From: Nymphaea colorata
Taxonomy: Eukaryota; Streptophyta; Magnoliopsida; Nymphaeales; Nymphaeaceae
Length of the DNA: 64,000 bases
Direction of reading: 5' to 3'
Assembly (NCBI RefSeq): GCF_008831285.2
Contig: NC_045150.1
Location: 12,443,868-12,507,867 of the forward strand
Each line of letters begins with the position of its first letter. The stretch's first letter is position 1. Position numbers and translations under genes: made by a program. Positions 1-9,967 of this stretch are shown piece after piece. The notes beneath the pieces were generated by a model, which was not told the origin of the DNA, made no database searches, and saw only the letters and a program-made list of their open reading frames with translations.

Positions 1-1047
1 CTACTAATACCGGTAAGTCCATTCTGACTTTCGGTGGTGCTTGTGATAACTATGAATGCATGTGAAAGGCAGGTCTGTCGAATTTTCTGTAAGTGAAATT
101 TGACTACTGTGGTCCCTGTGCAGATTATACTATATGTTAATGCAAGTGTGTCATTTGTGCATCATGCGTGTATCATGTTGTGATCTATTTACTGAAAATA
201 AAGCATAGGCTAAACTGAGTTCAATCATGAGGCATGATAGCATTATGTCGCTTTTTGTTCTCTGTGTCTGCGAGAGACTGAGACCAGGACAGAGCCCTAC
301 GGCTCTGTAAAAACTTTTTAGATCAGGACCCTCGTAGAGGATCTGTCTCCAAAGAATTCCACTACTGGAGTAAATTTTTTTTTATCTGCGTCTCTGGCAA
401 ATGGTAGAACAGGAGGCAGAGCCTACTCTGCTCGACATACACAGACTCAAAATAATGAACAAAGGAGGGAAGGAAATATACAACCTTTGCTCTCTCTACA
501 CAGTGTGAGAATCTGACCCAACGAATACCTGGAAAAGAGCCGGGATTCTCATGTCTGTTAAAACTGAAGGAAATTTTTTTTGTTGGGCCTCATTTTTTTT
601 AACTCGACCCGTCTGCCCCTGCCATCTCTACCGTTGAGCAGAAGCAGACGCCCAATCGACTGAAAACCAGTCGTCTTCCAAGTGCGAGGAGCAGAGATCT
701 TCTCTTGCTGAAAAAAGGGAGGCGACTTGGGTAAAGGAGGAAGACGGCATTTGACGCCCATATGAAATTGTCAGCTCATCCTGTCGTTTATCTGCTTCTG
801 GTTTTGGAAAGGTTGTCTTCCTCACAACAAAGACCAAGCAAGCACAGAGGAGGCCGCGGCCCAAATAGCCGTGCGGTAGAAATAGAATCGAGACAGCTCG
901 AGCAGGGGCCTCATATGCTCTTTGCTAGTTAAACTCTGCTCCTACAACCCTCTGTGTGGTAGAAATAGAGGAGGACACCTTCTCTTAGTGACAGTGGTGG
1001 AAGATGGTAAGAGGCAGCAATGGTGGCGTGGGAGGTGAAACCCTCTG
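1..1047. other. Intergenic, no gene recognised
   Basis: I see no convincing coding region here. Short open frames on the minus strand between about 560 and 1150 have no recognisable domain. A small perfect hairpin lies at 289-308 (8-bp arms, ACAGAGCC and its complement, 4-nt loop). The minus strand carries promoter-like signals at the right edge, listed separately, so a decayed first exon of a leftward gene may lie here, but no product can be named. Confidence 0.5.
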
Positions 1048-1137
1048 CTAGGGTTTCGCGAGAGGGAAGAACTTTCGAGAGGAGAGAGAGAATGAAAGTG
1101 AAAATGAGGAAAAACGGGCGAAAAGAGGCTTTTATAG
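1048..1137 (-). promoter_or_regulatory. Promoter-like stretch facing left
   Basis: Reading the minus strand there is a TATA motif (CTATAAAAG, plus-strand 1129-1137). About 70 bases of CT-rich leader follow, then the motif AAACCCTAG (plus-strand 1048-1056). That order is typical of plant housekeeping promoters and 5' leaders. The first downstream ATG on this strand opens only a short frame, so I cannot attach a gene. It could be a relic or chance. Confidence 0.3.
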
Positions 1138-1647
1138 TTAAAGTTCAAAAATTACAAAAATAGTCCACCATGTTAGTTAAATTCTCAAAAAGGCTGTTAT
1201 AAATTCTAGAATTTCATGACACAACTTTTTTGCTGAAAAACTCTTCCAAAAGAGGCTCGCGAAAGTTATTTTCATAAAAAACCTGAAACTTTGTAAGAAA
1301 TTGCTTTTTGGTACCCTCAAAATTACTAGAAATTACTAAAAGAGGGTTACGAAAAATTTATTTTGCAATTTCAGTAGGAAACCACGATTTTATGAGAATT
1401 ACATAGAGACACCCATAAGCTTGTTAGACAATTATAAAAGAAGGGCCCTGAAAATAACTCTGAAAAGAGATTATGTACGTTTCATATTTAATCTAATGTC
1501 TTGTTATTCTAAATATTATTTTAGAATGTTGTCTGAGATTCATGTACATGCTCTAGAGTACTTTCTTTAAGGCCTCTTGATGTAATATTGTAAACTTCTT
1601 TCTTTGTTATGATTGTTCTTTACTTGTCATCAAAAATTAATTTAGAA

Positions 1648-2178
1648 ATGACATCAAGAGTGGGAGCTTCTGAATTAGCTAAGACTGAAAAACTGAATGT
1701 GACAAATTTCCATGCATGGAAGCATAGAATAATGTTGGCCTTGACTTTAGAAAGACTCATTTACGTGATCAACGAGCCTTTTCCTATTTTAAGAGATAAA
1801 CCCACAAATGAAGAGAAAAAGGCATATGAGTCATTTACTTCTGATGATCTAATGGCTAAAACTATCATGTTAGCCTTCATGGAAGATGATCAAATCAGAG
1901 TCTTTGAGGATTGTCCAACTGCCAAGGATATGTTTGATACTATCGCTTCTAAATACAACACCATGACTGCTATGCACATTCAGTTACTACAAGAACACTA
2001 CAATTCCTATAGGATGAAAGAATCAGACAATGTAATGGACCATGTTAATTTGATGTTGGTCATGGCTAAAGATTTAGCCGTGGTAGGGAATGTCATATCT
2101 GATAATATGCAGATCAGCACAATCCTGAACAGCCTACCTCCTTCTTGGGATATGGCAGTTACTGCTTTGAGTGTTTGA
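1648..2178 (+). pseudogene. Copia gag, N-terminal part (broken)
   Basis: This frame encodes the nucleocapsid precursor of the Copia element. The ATG at 1648 (MTSRVGASELAKTEKL) is chosen because Copia gag proteins start shortly before the 'KLNVTNFHAWKHRI'-like segment. An in-frame ATG at 1609 would add a hydrophobic stretch that is unusual for the family. The segment covers the UBN2/gag helical domain, including the conserved 'LLQEHYN..RM' region. The frame stops at 2178, and the rest of gag continues in the second forward frame from about 2171, so a frameshift of about one base separates the halves. It is non-functional as it stands. Confidence 0.85.
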
Positions 2179-2974
2179 TACTCTTATTTTGGAAAAGCTT
2201 CCTATACAGTTAGCTCTACAGCAACAACGTCTGACCAAAAGAAATAAAACAGAATTGATGACAGTCCAGGAAAAACCTGCTGGTAGTCATGTGCCTGTAA
2301 AACCAAAACAATTTAAAAATCGAAATGATGGCAAGTTCAAGGGCAATTATGCAGGTACTAAGAAATCTCAAGGAACTGTAGTGAAATGCTATAGATGCGG
2401 AAAACCTGGACATATAAAGAAGAACTGCAGGACAAAATTCCCGAGTAAGAAAGACAACAATGGTCAGGGCAACTACAACAGAAGGAAGCCTCAAGGGGAC
2501 TCTGACAGAGAAGTCATCTATGTCGTGTCAGAATGTATGTTTGCAGATGGAGATTTAACTGGATGGTGGGTCGATTCGGGAGCTACTCATCACATTGCAA
2601 AGACAAATGAAGGAGTGATCCACATGGAAAATCTGAGTCCGGGAACCCATAAAGTCTATATGGAAAACAACTCTTATTGTGATGTCATGGGAATTGGGGC
2701 ATATCGTCTAAATGTTGGGGGTACAAGTGTTGTACTTAACGAGGTTTTGTATGTCCCATCCATGAGAAGGAATCTAGTGTCTGTTCCCGCACTAACTGAG
2801 AAAGGTTTTGAAGTACGTTTTATTCCAGGGAAAGTAACAGTGGGAAAACATGGAAGGTTCATGTTTGGTAGAAAATTTGTGAAAGAACATGGTATGTTCA
2901 AACTGAATGACATGAATGAAGCTTCAAGTTCTGCTTATTTCGATTGTGCAATGAGTGTGAATGTAAACTTATGA
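2171..2974 (+). pseudogene. Copia gag zinc knuckle and aspartic protease
   Basis: This continues the gag-pol polyprotein in a new frame. A retroviral-type zinc knuckle is visible (CYRCGKPGHIKKNC, CX2CX4HX4C). It is followed by the protease active-site motif WWVDSGATHHI with the catalytic Asp and the flap and hydrophobic region downstream. The frame ends at a TGA (2972-2974) directly before HKRLSH, the start of the pre-integrase zinc-binding region. In Copia elements a Trp usually precedes that His, so the stop looks like a TGG-to-TGA change. A second TGA in the same frame lies at 3074-3076. Confidence 0.85.
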
Positions 2975-3850
2975 CATAAAAGATTAAGCCATATAAGCAT
3001 AAAAAAGATGCAGACTCTAGCACAACAAGGTTTAATACCTGAGATAAATATAAATGATTTTGCAAAATGCGAGTGATGTGTATACAAAAAAATGACAAGG
3101 AAACCATTTCCGTCTGAAGCAATTCGGGCCACTGAATTATTAGAGATAATTCATACTGATATATGTGGACCTTTCAGGATCCAAACTCACAGTGGCAAGT
3201 TATATTTCATAACATTTATTGACGACTTCTCAAGATTTGGTTACATATACTTATTTAGATATAAATCAGAAGCACTTGAGAAATTCAATGAATACAAATC
3301 TGAAGTCGAGAGACAACTTGGAAGAAATATCAAAATTGTAAGGTCTGATCGAGGAGGAGAATACACTTTTAGTAAATTCCTCGAATACTGCGAAGACCTT
3401 GGAATTAGTAAGCAAAAGACAATGCCTAAGACACCACAACAAAATGGTGTGGCTGAGAGGTGTAACAGAACCCTCTTGAACATGGTGAGATCCATGTTGG
3501 CAAGAGCACAATTACCAAAAGTCTTTTGGGGAGAAGCTGTGTTAACAGCTATGTATACAATAAATCGAGTGCCCTGCAAAGCAGTCCCAACCACTCCTTA
3601 TGAAAAATGGACTGGTGTAAAACTAGATCTAAGATATTTAAGAAGAAGGGGATCTGTAGCACACGTGAAAATTCTAGATCCAAAACTGAATAAACTAGAT
3701 AACAGATCAGTGAGATGTATATTTATTGGATACCCAAAAGGATCCAAGGGCTACAGATTATATCACTCATCTATGGGACTTATAGAAAGCAGAGATGTAG
3801 AGTTCATAGAAGAACTCAACAATAAAGATTTTGATCCAGTGGAATATTGA
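2975..3850 (+). pseudogene. Copia integrase region (broken)
   Basis: This holds the pre-integrase HHCC region (HKRLSHI and later paired Cys, interrupted by TGA at 3074) and the integrase core. In the core I see the first catalytic Asp region (THSGKLYFITFIDDFSR), the second at VRSDRGGEY, and the PQQNGVAER segment bearing the catalytic Glu. The GKP-like C-terminal motif region ends in the conserved 'RCIFIGYP..SKGYRLY' stretch typical of plant Copia. The open frame from 3092 stops at TGA 3848-3850. The same frame continues into the linker repeat and RT beyond, so this is nonsense decay rather than an element boundary. Confidence 0.85.
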
Positions 3851-3878
3851 AACGATACACTGGATGACCTGATTTATT

Positions 3879-4024
3879 CAGATGATCAGTTTGGTAATGA
3901 ACCGACTGGAGATCAGTCTGGTAATGAGCCGACTGGAGGTCAGTTTGGCAATGAACCAACTGAGCATGAATCGTCTGAGGAACAGTCAGGTAATGAACCG
4001 ATTGAAGATCAGTTAGACAATTAA
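3879..4024 (+). repeat. 27-bp degenerate tandem repeat in Copia linker
   Basis: Four to five imperfect units of about 27 bp encode a D-Q-(F/S)-G-N-E-P-T-G type peptide, lying between integrase and reverse transcriptase in the polyprotein frame. The stretch ends at TAA 4022-4024. The repeat would give a flexible acidic linker. Confidence 0.75.
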
Positions 4025-4033
4025 CCAACTGAT

Positions 4034-5160
4034 ATGAATACCTCGTCATCTCAGACGTTATCAGGTCATAAAAGACCTAGAGCTCCTCCTTCATATTTAA
4101 ATGATTATTATGTATATCTGGCAGAGGAGCTATGCTATTTAGCAGATATTGACAAAATGTCTGACAATCTGACATATGATGAAGCGGTTAGCTCGCATGA
4201 ATCGTCGGATTGGGTGAATGCTATGGATGAAGAAATTGAATCCATAGAAAAGAATAAAGTCTGGGAATTAGTAGATCTTCCTAATGATAGAAAACCCATT
4301 GGATGTAAATGGGTGCTAAGGAAGAAGTATAAAGCTGACGGATCAGTTGAAAAATTCAAAGCCAGACTAGTAGCGAAAGGTTTTTCCCAAAAGAAAGGAA
4401 TTGATTACTCAGAGACCTATTCGCTGGTCGCAAAGTTCGCATCAATCAGAATAATTTTGGCTATCGCGGCATTTTATGACTTGGATATTTGTCAGATGGA
4501 TGTGAAGACTGCTTTTCTTAATGGTGAGTTGAAAGAAACTATATATATGACTCAACCACAGGGATATGTTATCAAGAAAAAAGAAGACAAAGTGTACAAG
4601 TTGAATAAATCGTTGTATGGATTGAAACAGTCTCCTAGACAGTGGTATTTTGCTTTTCACAAAGCAATTACAAAGCTTGGGTTCGTTGAAAACCAACTAC
4701 ACCACTATGTGTATGTTTGGAAAAGTGAGAATCTTTTCTGTATTCTATCATTATATGTTGATGACATATTCCTAACAGGAAATGATAACGATATGATACT
4801 CAAAATGAAGATTTGGCTAGACAAAAACTTCGAAATGAAGGACTTAGGTGAAACATCCTATATATTATGAATCAAAATCACTCGAGATAGAAACTCAAGA
4901 ATCCTGAGTTTAAGCCAGGAACGGTATATTGATTATATCTTGAAGAAATTTCGTATGTTAGACTGCAAACCAATTGGGACTCCTATAGCTAAAGGAGCAA
5001 ACTTAAGCAGGAGTGATTGTCCTGGTGAAGGACAATAAAAATTAAATGTTCCATATGCACAAGCGGTTGGTAGTCTGATGTATTTAATGCTTTGTACCAG
5101 ACCAGACATAAATTTTCCTATCGGTCTGGTAAGTCGTTATCAAAGTAATCCTGGATGGCC
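4034..5160 (+). pseudogene. Copia reverse transcriptase (broken)
   Basis: This is the RVT_2-type reverse transcriptase of the Copia element. The fingers and palm motifs are clear: the W-V-L-R-K-K-Y-K and 'FKARLVAKGF' region, the 'QMDVKTAFLNG' segment with a catalytic Asp, 'LYGLKQSPRQWY', and the YVDD box at 'LYVDDIFLTG'. A TGA at 4868-4870 breaks the frame. Coding similarity continues to about 5160 ('DYILKKFRMLDCKPIGTP', 'GSLMYLMLCTRPDI') with another stop near 5036. A frame change follows before RNase H. Confidence 0.9.
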
Positions 5161-5225
5161 TCAGGCCTCATTGGCAAGCAGTCAAAAGAATTTTTCGGTA
5201 TATTAAAGGAACAAAATGACTGAAA

Positions 5226-5723
5226 TTGTCTTATCAAGCAGATGAGCTAACTTTAGTTGACTATTCCGATGCAGATTTTGCAGGCTGCAAAGATGATAGT
5301 AAATCCACTTCAGGATATGTTTTTCTCTTTGGAGGTGGGGCGATATCCTGGTCCTGTAAGAAACAGGGATGTGTTGCTCAGCACACACAGGAAGCAGAGT
5401 ATGTAGCATATAATGTTGCAACTACTTTTGCTGTCTGAATAAATCGGTTCTTGAAAGACTTGAAATTAGATCTTGCTCATGAACCGGTCCAACTGTACTG
5501 TGATAATCAGGCAGCGATATCTCTTATGAAAAATGGAGTTGTTAGCTCAAAGAGTAAACATATAATGGTGAAATACCATTATGTTCATGAAATGATCGAG
5601 AAAAATGAAATCTCAGTTGAATATTTACCTACAAATGATATGGTGGTTGATCCCTTAACCAAGGAAATATCTAAAGACTTGTTTTCAAAACATGTAGCTC
5701 ATATGGGGCTAAGATATATTTGA
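5226..5723 (+). pseudogene. Copia RNase H domain (broken)
   Basis: This is the Copia RNase H region, shifted in frame relative to the RT. Visible family motifs are 'DYSDADFAGCKDDSKSTSG' with its catalytic Asp, 'AEYVAYN' and 'LYCDNQAAI'. A TGA near 5436 splits the domain into two open frames. The second ends at 5723, just before the non-coding stretch that leads to the polypurine tract. Confidence 0.9.
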
Positions 5724-5888
5724 AAGGTTGCGAAGGAAAACCCATTGAATGGAAAACCTCGCTGTAAACCTTAAAAAATGTTTAGGTTACGTTGGATAAG
5801 CCAATTAAGGAAAACCACGTAACAAATTGAATAAAGAAAACCCACATATAGTGGAAGAAAACTGGCGGTCTCATCGCCAAGTGGGAGA

Positions 5889-6152
5889 TGTTGGATAGTG
5901 GTCATTGAGCCCTATCCGGATATCTAGCAGTTACTAGATTTTAATCTAAAACTGTTCCTAAAAAATCTCCTAGAAAATCTCCCAAAGAACTGCAGCTAGG
6001 GTTTGGGAAAAACCTAAGGAGCTGGACTATATATTCCTAGCAAGCTCTCTTGAACATACTAATCAGCCGTGAGCAGCCCCTTGGAAGAAAACCCCAAAAT
6101 CTAATATCTACTTCTTTATCCTCCTCTTGCACTTGTTTTGTTTGGTTTTACA
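5889..6152 (+). repeat. Copia 3' LTR
   Basis: The LTR starts with TGTTGGATAGTGG right after the polypurine tract and ends near TTTTACA (6152), about 264 bp. A TATA-like CTATATATTCC lies at about 6024. The right boundary is inferred from the TG...CA rule and from the place where NET2-like coding similarity starts on the other strand. No partner LTR is available to confirm it. Confidence 0.7.
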
Positions 6153-7093
6153 GGGGACCGTCCCAGCTGGCTGGAGAAGTTACTATGCAGGCGACTACGT
6201 GCATCCTCCACTGCAAATACACTTGACCCAACAGATTTGATGTCAGGATGTTCATAATCCATTTGCAGGATGCTTAGTTTCTGTTTTAGCGATTCAATTT
6301 CTGCATCGTTACGTGCAGTTGTTGACTCCAGCGACCTGACCTTTAATATTTTTTCTGAAAGATCCTGGTTCCGTTTCTTTACTTGAGAAAGTTTTTGCTT
6401 TGTTTCATTGTACTTGCAAAGAACAGATGTGTACGTCAATAATGTCTTCTCCTTGCCTTCAATCCCCTCTAAGAATCTTTTCCAAGCTTGTGAACTGACT
6501 AATTCTAAGCACAAGTATTCTGAAATTCATTGCCAAAATTGAAGCTTTCGACATCTGATTTTTGTTCGGACCCACATTTAACCTCGGGATCAAACTCAGA
6601 AGTTCTGTCTCATACCCAGAATAAGATTTTTCGATTTCTTCGCACTGTTTAACTTCTCCATCAAATTCACAGCCAGGCTTTTCAGTTTCCTTTGGCAGCT
6701 TGCTAGCTTCTGCTTCCTTTTTCATGTCCACACCTTTTCCATTGTCAGTTCCAGCATTGGGAGCTTCATTTGCAATTTTGACTTCTTGAAATTCATGTTC
6801 AGCACCAGACGGAACCAAATCAGAGTTTTCATCTTCATTATGATTCTGTTGGCTTTTCATTTCTCCTGCAAGATCATCAGGATTGCAAGATGCTTCTGCT
6901 AGGTGGTTCTGAAGCTGTGCTTTCTGTTCCTCGATGCAAAGATTAAGATCTTGAACACCCTGCAGTTCCAGTCTAGCTCATTTATTCTGTTATTCATTGT
7001 CTTGGCATCATCCTTGAGCAACATGTTGCCTTCTTGAAGGCTTTGGAAGTGCTCTTCTACAGGGACCACCCCCTTGTGTGTGGTAGAACTCAA
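6153..7093 (-). pseudogene. NETWORKED 2/KIP1-like gene fragment
   Basis: The minus strand encodes a coiled-coil-rich segment resembling the central part of plant NET2/KIP1 actin-binding proteins. The order is a 'HFQSLQE.N.LLKDDA.T' and 'GVQDLNLCIEEQ' segment, an acidic linker with 'ENSDLVPSG', then 'SSQAWKRFLEGIEGKEKTLL', 'YTSVLCKYNETKQKLSQV' and 'RNDAEIESLKQKL'. In the family this last block follows the actin-binding region and forms long coiled coils. At least two frame changes (near 6973 and near 6515) break it. No NAB actin-binding domain and no C-terminus are present. It is a truncated pseudogene, cut at one end by the Copia LTR. The family assignment rests on remembered conserved motifs, not an alignment. 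Confidence 0.7.
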
Positions 7094-7529
7094 GAAGATA
7101 TCAGCCAGGGACAGCTAAGGAGGAGGAGGTTGATGCACAATTAAGGTGCATGGATGCCATTTTAAGGATCTCAAGCAGCATTTAGCGGCAGCTGGCAATC
7201 GCATGGTTCTGCAGACGCCTCCGAGATCAGCAGTTCAAAGCCGGCCAATGGGTGTACCTTAGACGACCAGCCCATGGATTGGGAACAAGGTAACACAACA
7301 CGAGGCAGGGTGGAGCCAGAATTTTTTTTAGGGATGGGTCAACGGTTCATGGGTCGGACTAAAAAAGGTGACTGATCAGGCTAAATTAAAAAAATTTAAT
7401 TTTCTCAATATAGTTTTTTTTTTTTCTTGCACTCACCCGAGTGATGGCCCAAGTGGCACCCACCTCCCTCCGCCCCGAGGTAACGTGAAGCCGGCATCTC
7501 AGAAAATGATGAGCTTGAATGTAAAAAGT
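7094..7529. other. Intergenic, no feature recognised
   Basis: No domain-bearing frame is seen. The stretch includes a poly-T run near 7414-7426. It may contain further decayed sequence of the NET2-like fragment, but I cannot recognise it. Confidence 0.4.
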
Positions 7530-7703
7530 TATAAGCCACGGATCCCAGGTCTGCAATAATCAAATGCAACCTGAGTGAGCTCTAGATTGAGCTCGAGCCT
7601 CTTCGATCATCGACGTGTGTTCTCAATACATTAAAGATGTCGTGTTTGCTTCGTGGCATCCTTAAAAAGAATCAAAGAGTGTTGAGGGTTGGTATGGGCC
7701 GTT
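7530..7703 (+). repeat. Left arm of a 3-kb-spaced inverted repeat
   Basis: The reverse complement of this block matches 10717-10900 over nearly its whole length. Shared runs include TGATTCTTTTTAAG, the 'GAAGCAAAC...GACATCTTTAA' region and 'TTTGATTA.TGCAGA'. It could be the terminal repeat of a DNA transposon or two inverted copies of one small element. Confidence 0.75.
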
Positions 7704-7997
7704 TGACAAGGTCAAGCTCGGGCGAGCTTGAAGCCCTTGCTAGCAGGAAAGAGTCGTAGGCTTTGGCTCCACTTCAATTTTTTTAAAAAAAAAATTACAT
7801 GTAAATTTTTAAAAAATTTACTTGCTTTATATAAAAATGTTAAAAAATGATGTTTTGGATTTAATCAAAATTTAAAAACTTTAATTTGATCTTTAGCCCA
7901 ATCCTTTGTAAGAGAGAGAAATTCAGGGGAAATCCTTAGTGATCTATCCAAGGTTTTTGTGACTAAAAGCTGATTTGACATTCCCATCGGTGGGGAA

Positions 7998-8163
7998 TCA
8001 AACGCACCCTCAATTATTTATTATTTAAATATTCATCATTATCAGAAAGTAAATACACATGGACACGGCAGCTATGGAGAATTACAAGCTAAACTTAGGT
8101 TCAGCTAAGTTCAGCCGCATGTGGTGTTTGCATCAGACTTAAATCACTTAGTGCCCCTCAACC
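7998..8163 (+). repeat. Direct repeat copy, partner at 11031-11680
   Basis: The block begins AATCAAACGCACCCTCAATTA and continues through a 'CATGGACACGGCAGC.ATGGAG.ATTACAAG' region and a 'CTTAGGTTCA...CAGCCGCAT' region. The same blocks recur in the same order at 11031-11104 and 11593-11680. There they are separated by about 490 bp of unrelated sequence. Confidence 0.7.
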
Positions 8164-8670
8164 AAAACTTCACTACGTCTGTATGAACTATATAATGACT
8201 TGACATATTTCTATAAGAAAGACGAAACGTTCACCATTATTGGATTGAGCATCGGTCGACTCTTAGTTTGTCAATATTAGTCTCCGCATTTTGCCATATT
8301 GGTTTTATAGCACCCCATTAAATGTTTAGTCTCGTATCCAATATTATTTGGAGTTTTTTAAAATGTTGGTTAAATGATTATTTGTCATGGTTTTTAGCTT
8401 TTTTTTAGAAAAAAAACAAAACAAAGATACTGACATGCGGTTGGGTTGAGATTAGTTTAATAGAAGCCCAAAACCTAATATTGTGGGAGTTGGTGGGATT
8501 GCTGGATATTTGTGCTTTCACATAGTTTAGTTTATTATATATTGATACCTTTTACATTTATTTATTTTTTCATAAAATTTGAGATTAGATCACCATATCA
8601 TTAATTGGATTTAGATCCAAATTCAGTCCATAAGCTATCTTTTGATATAATAAAAATGTAGCATAAGAAA

Positions 8671-8932
8671 TAGACCTGGGCATCAAGCCGGCCCGATGTC
8701 AAACTTGAGCCCGGTCTCAGGCCCAGGTTCAGCCTGGTTACAATAAAAACTTATTTTTTTTAAATGCATAATAATTTTTTTAAATATAAAATAAAAGTTT
8801 AATAATAAATCATATATTATTAATAATAAAAAATATTATTTCAAAGTTATCAAAACGAATCGGACTTTTTCGGGCCTGTATCAAGCTAGGTACCGGGTAC
8901 CCGCCAGCAGCCTAGGGCAGTGCCCATGTCTA
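8671..8932 (+). mobile_element. hAT-like non-autonomous element, copy 1
   Basis: The element is 262 bp and starts TAGACCTGGGCATC and ends ...TGCCCATGTCTA, so its ends are inverted repeats. It is flanked by a perfect 8-bp direct repeat ATAAGAAA (8663-8670 and 8933-8940), the target-duplication length of hAT transposons. The ends are rich in GGCCCG and GCCC motifs and the middle is AT-rich. No coding capacity. Related copies lie at 25846-26202 and 63171-63435. Confidence 0.85.
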
Positions 8933-9360
8933 ATAAGAAAAGGTTAATTGACCCTGCCTTGTTTGTATGGATGGTTTTGGAGTCAGGTCTCGTTGGCCTA
9001 TACCAATCAAGTTGGACCAACTGTCAACCCCAAGTCTAAAACTTTGATGTTCAATTCCTTGCTACTGTCTAGATCTTGCCCAAATCTGACCTGGTCCAAG
9101 AAATAACACGAACTTGTGCTAATAATTGAGATGTCAATATGTCTGATTTGGATCGGAAATCTGTCTAAATAGATTTTAAAAAAATTGATATGGAAAAAGT
9201 ATCTGATTAAGAAATCAGATCAAATATAGTTTTAAATAAATATTCTATATTCAATGCTCTACATTTTGGAAGCCGATTGGATTCGGTTCAAAATTCAGAT
9301 TTGAATTTAGATATGAATTTAAATATCGGATTCTAATTGGATCCAGATTGTGAAATCAGT

Positions 9361-9404
9361 TTTGGATTCAAATATGACTTTTTTCGCTCATATTTGAATC
9401 CAAA
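9361..9404. repeat. Perfect hairpin, 17-bp arms
   Basis: Arm TTTGGATTCAAATATGA (9361-9377) is exactly complementary to 9388-9404, with a 10-nt loop. It sits in a wider AT-rich region with many GGATTC/GAATCC motifs. Confidence 0.8.
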
Positions 9405-9806
9405 TATGTGAACATCCAAAAAAAATTTGGATATGGTTAAGAGTATATATGTTTCTAATCCTATCTGTTGGCATTCCTAGCTGAGACAGAAACCAGATTT
9501 GAAATCCATACATGATACACAGTTTCCGAATTCAAATACATTTGCATTTCTTTTATTTGGGTTCTGCTCTAGATTCAGACTGAGGCTCAGTCCAGTTGCA
9601 TTCCTTTAACAAGTCCTGGACCTTGAAAATTCTCTTATCAGATTTGAGTTTTGGATTGCAATTTATGTACGGGAATACAAACGCGAGCGGGATCCAAATC
9701 ATAGACTGATAAAAAAAATATGAATACGATTACATGCAAAAGACAGATGCAATGATAATTGGATCCAGGTTTTGTTTGGAAAACTCCACACTCCAATTTT
9801 GATCAT

Positions 9807-9967
9807 CTCAATTATGTCAAATTTGGATCTGGCAATTCCTGAACCAAAATCAGGTTCAGACGGTGTGTATTGCTACATATTCAGGTTCTCAATTACGCTA
9901 AATTTGGATCTGATAATAACCGAATCAAAGTTGGATTCAAACTGTGTATTGTTACATCTTCGGGTTT
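9807..9967 (+). repeat. Degenerate 81-bp tandem duplication
   Basis: Two adjacent units begin CTCAATTATGTCAAATTTGG and CTCAATTACGCTAAATTTGG. Both contain a 'GTGTATTG.TACAT.TTC' block, about 75-80% alike by eye. Confidence 0.7.

Larger units (their letters stand above)
1648..6152 (+). mobile_element. Defective Ty1/Copia LTR retrotransposon lacking 5' LTR
   Basis: Domain order is gag, CCHC knuckle, aspartic protease, integrase, reverse transcriptase and RNase H, which is the Copia order (integrase before RT). A purine-rich tract AAGTGGGAGA (5879-5888) is followed at once by TGTTGG, the start of a 3' LTR ending in ...ACA near 6152. The matching LTR start is not visible upstream of gag, nor is a TGGTATCAGAG-type primer site, so the left end is truncated or rearranged. 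The polyprotein carries several nonsense codons and at least two frame changes, so the element is dead. The first 500 bases to its left (about 1140-1640) may include untranslated leader but show no diagnostic motif. Confidence 0.9.
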
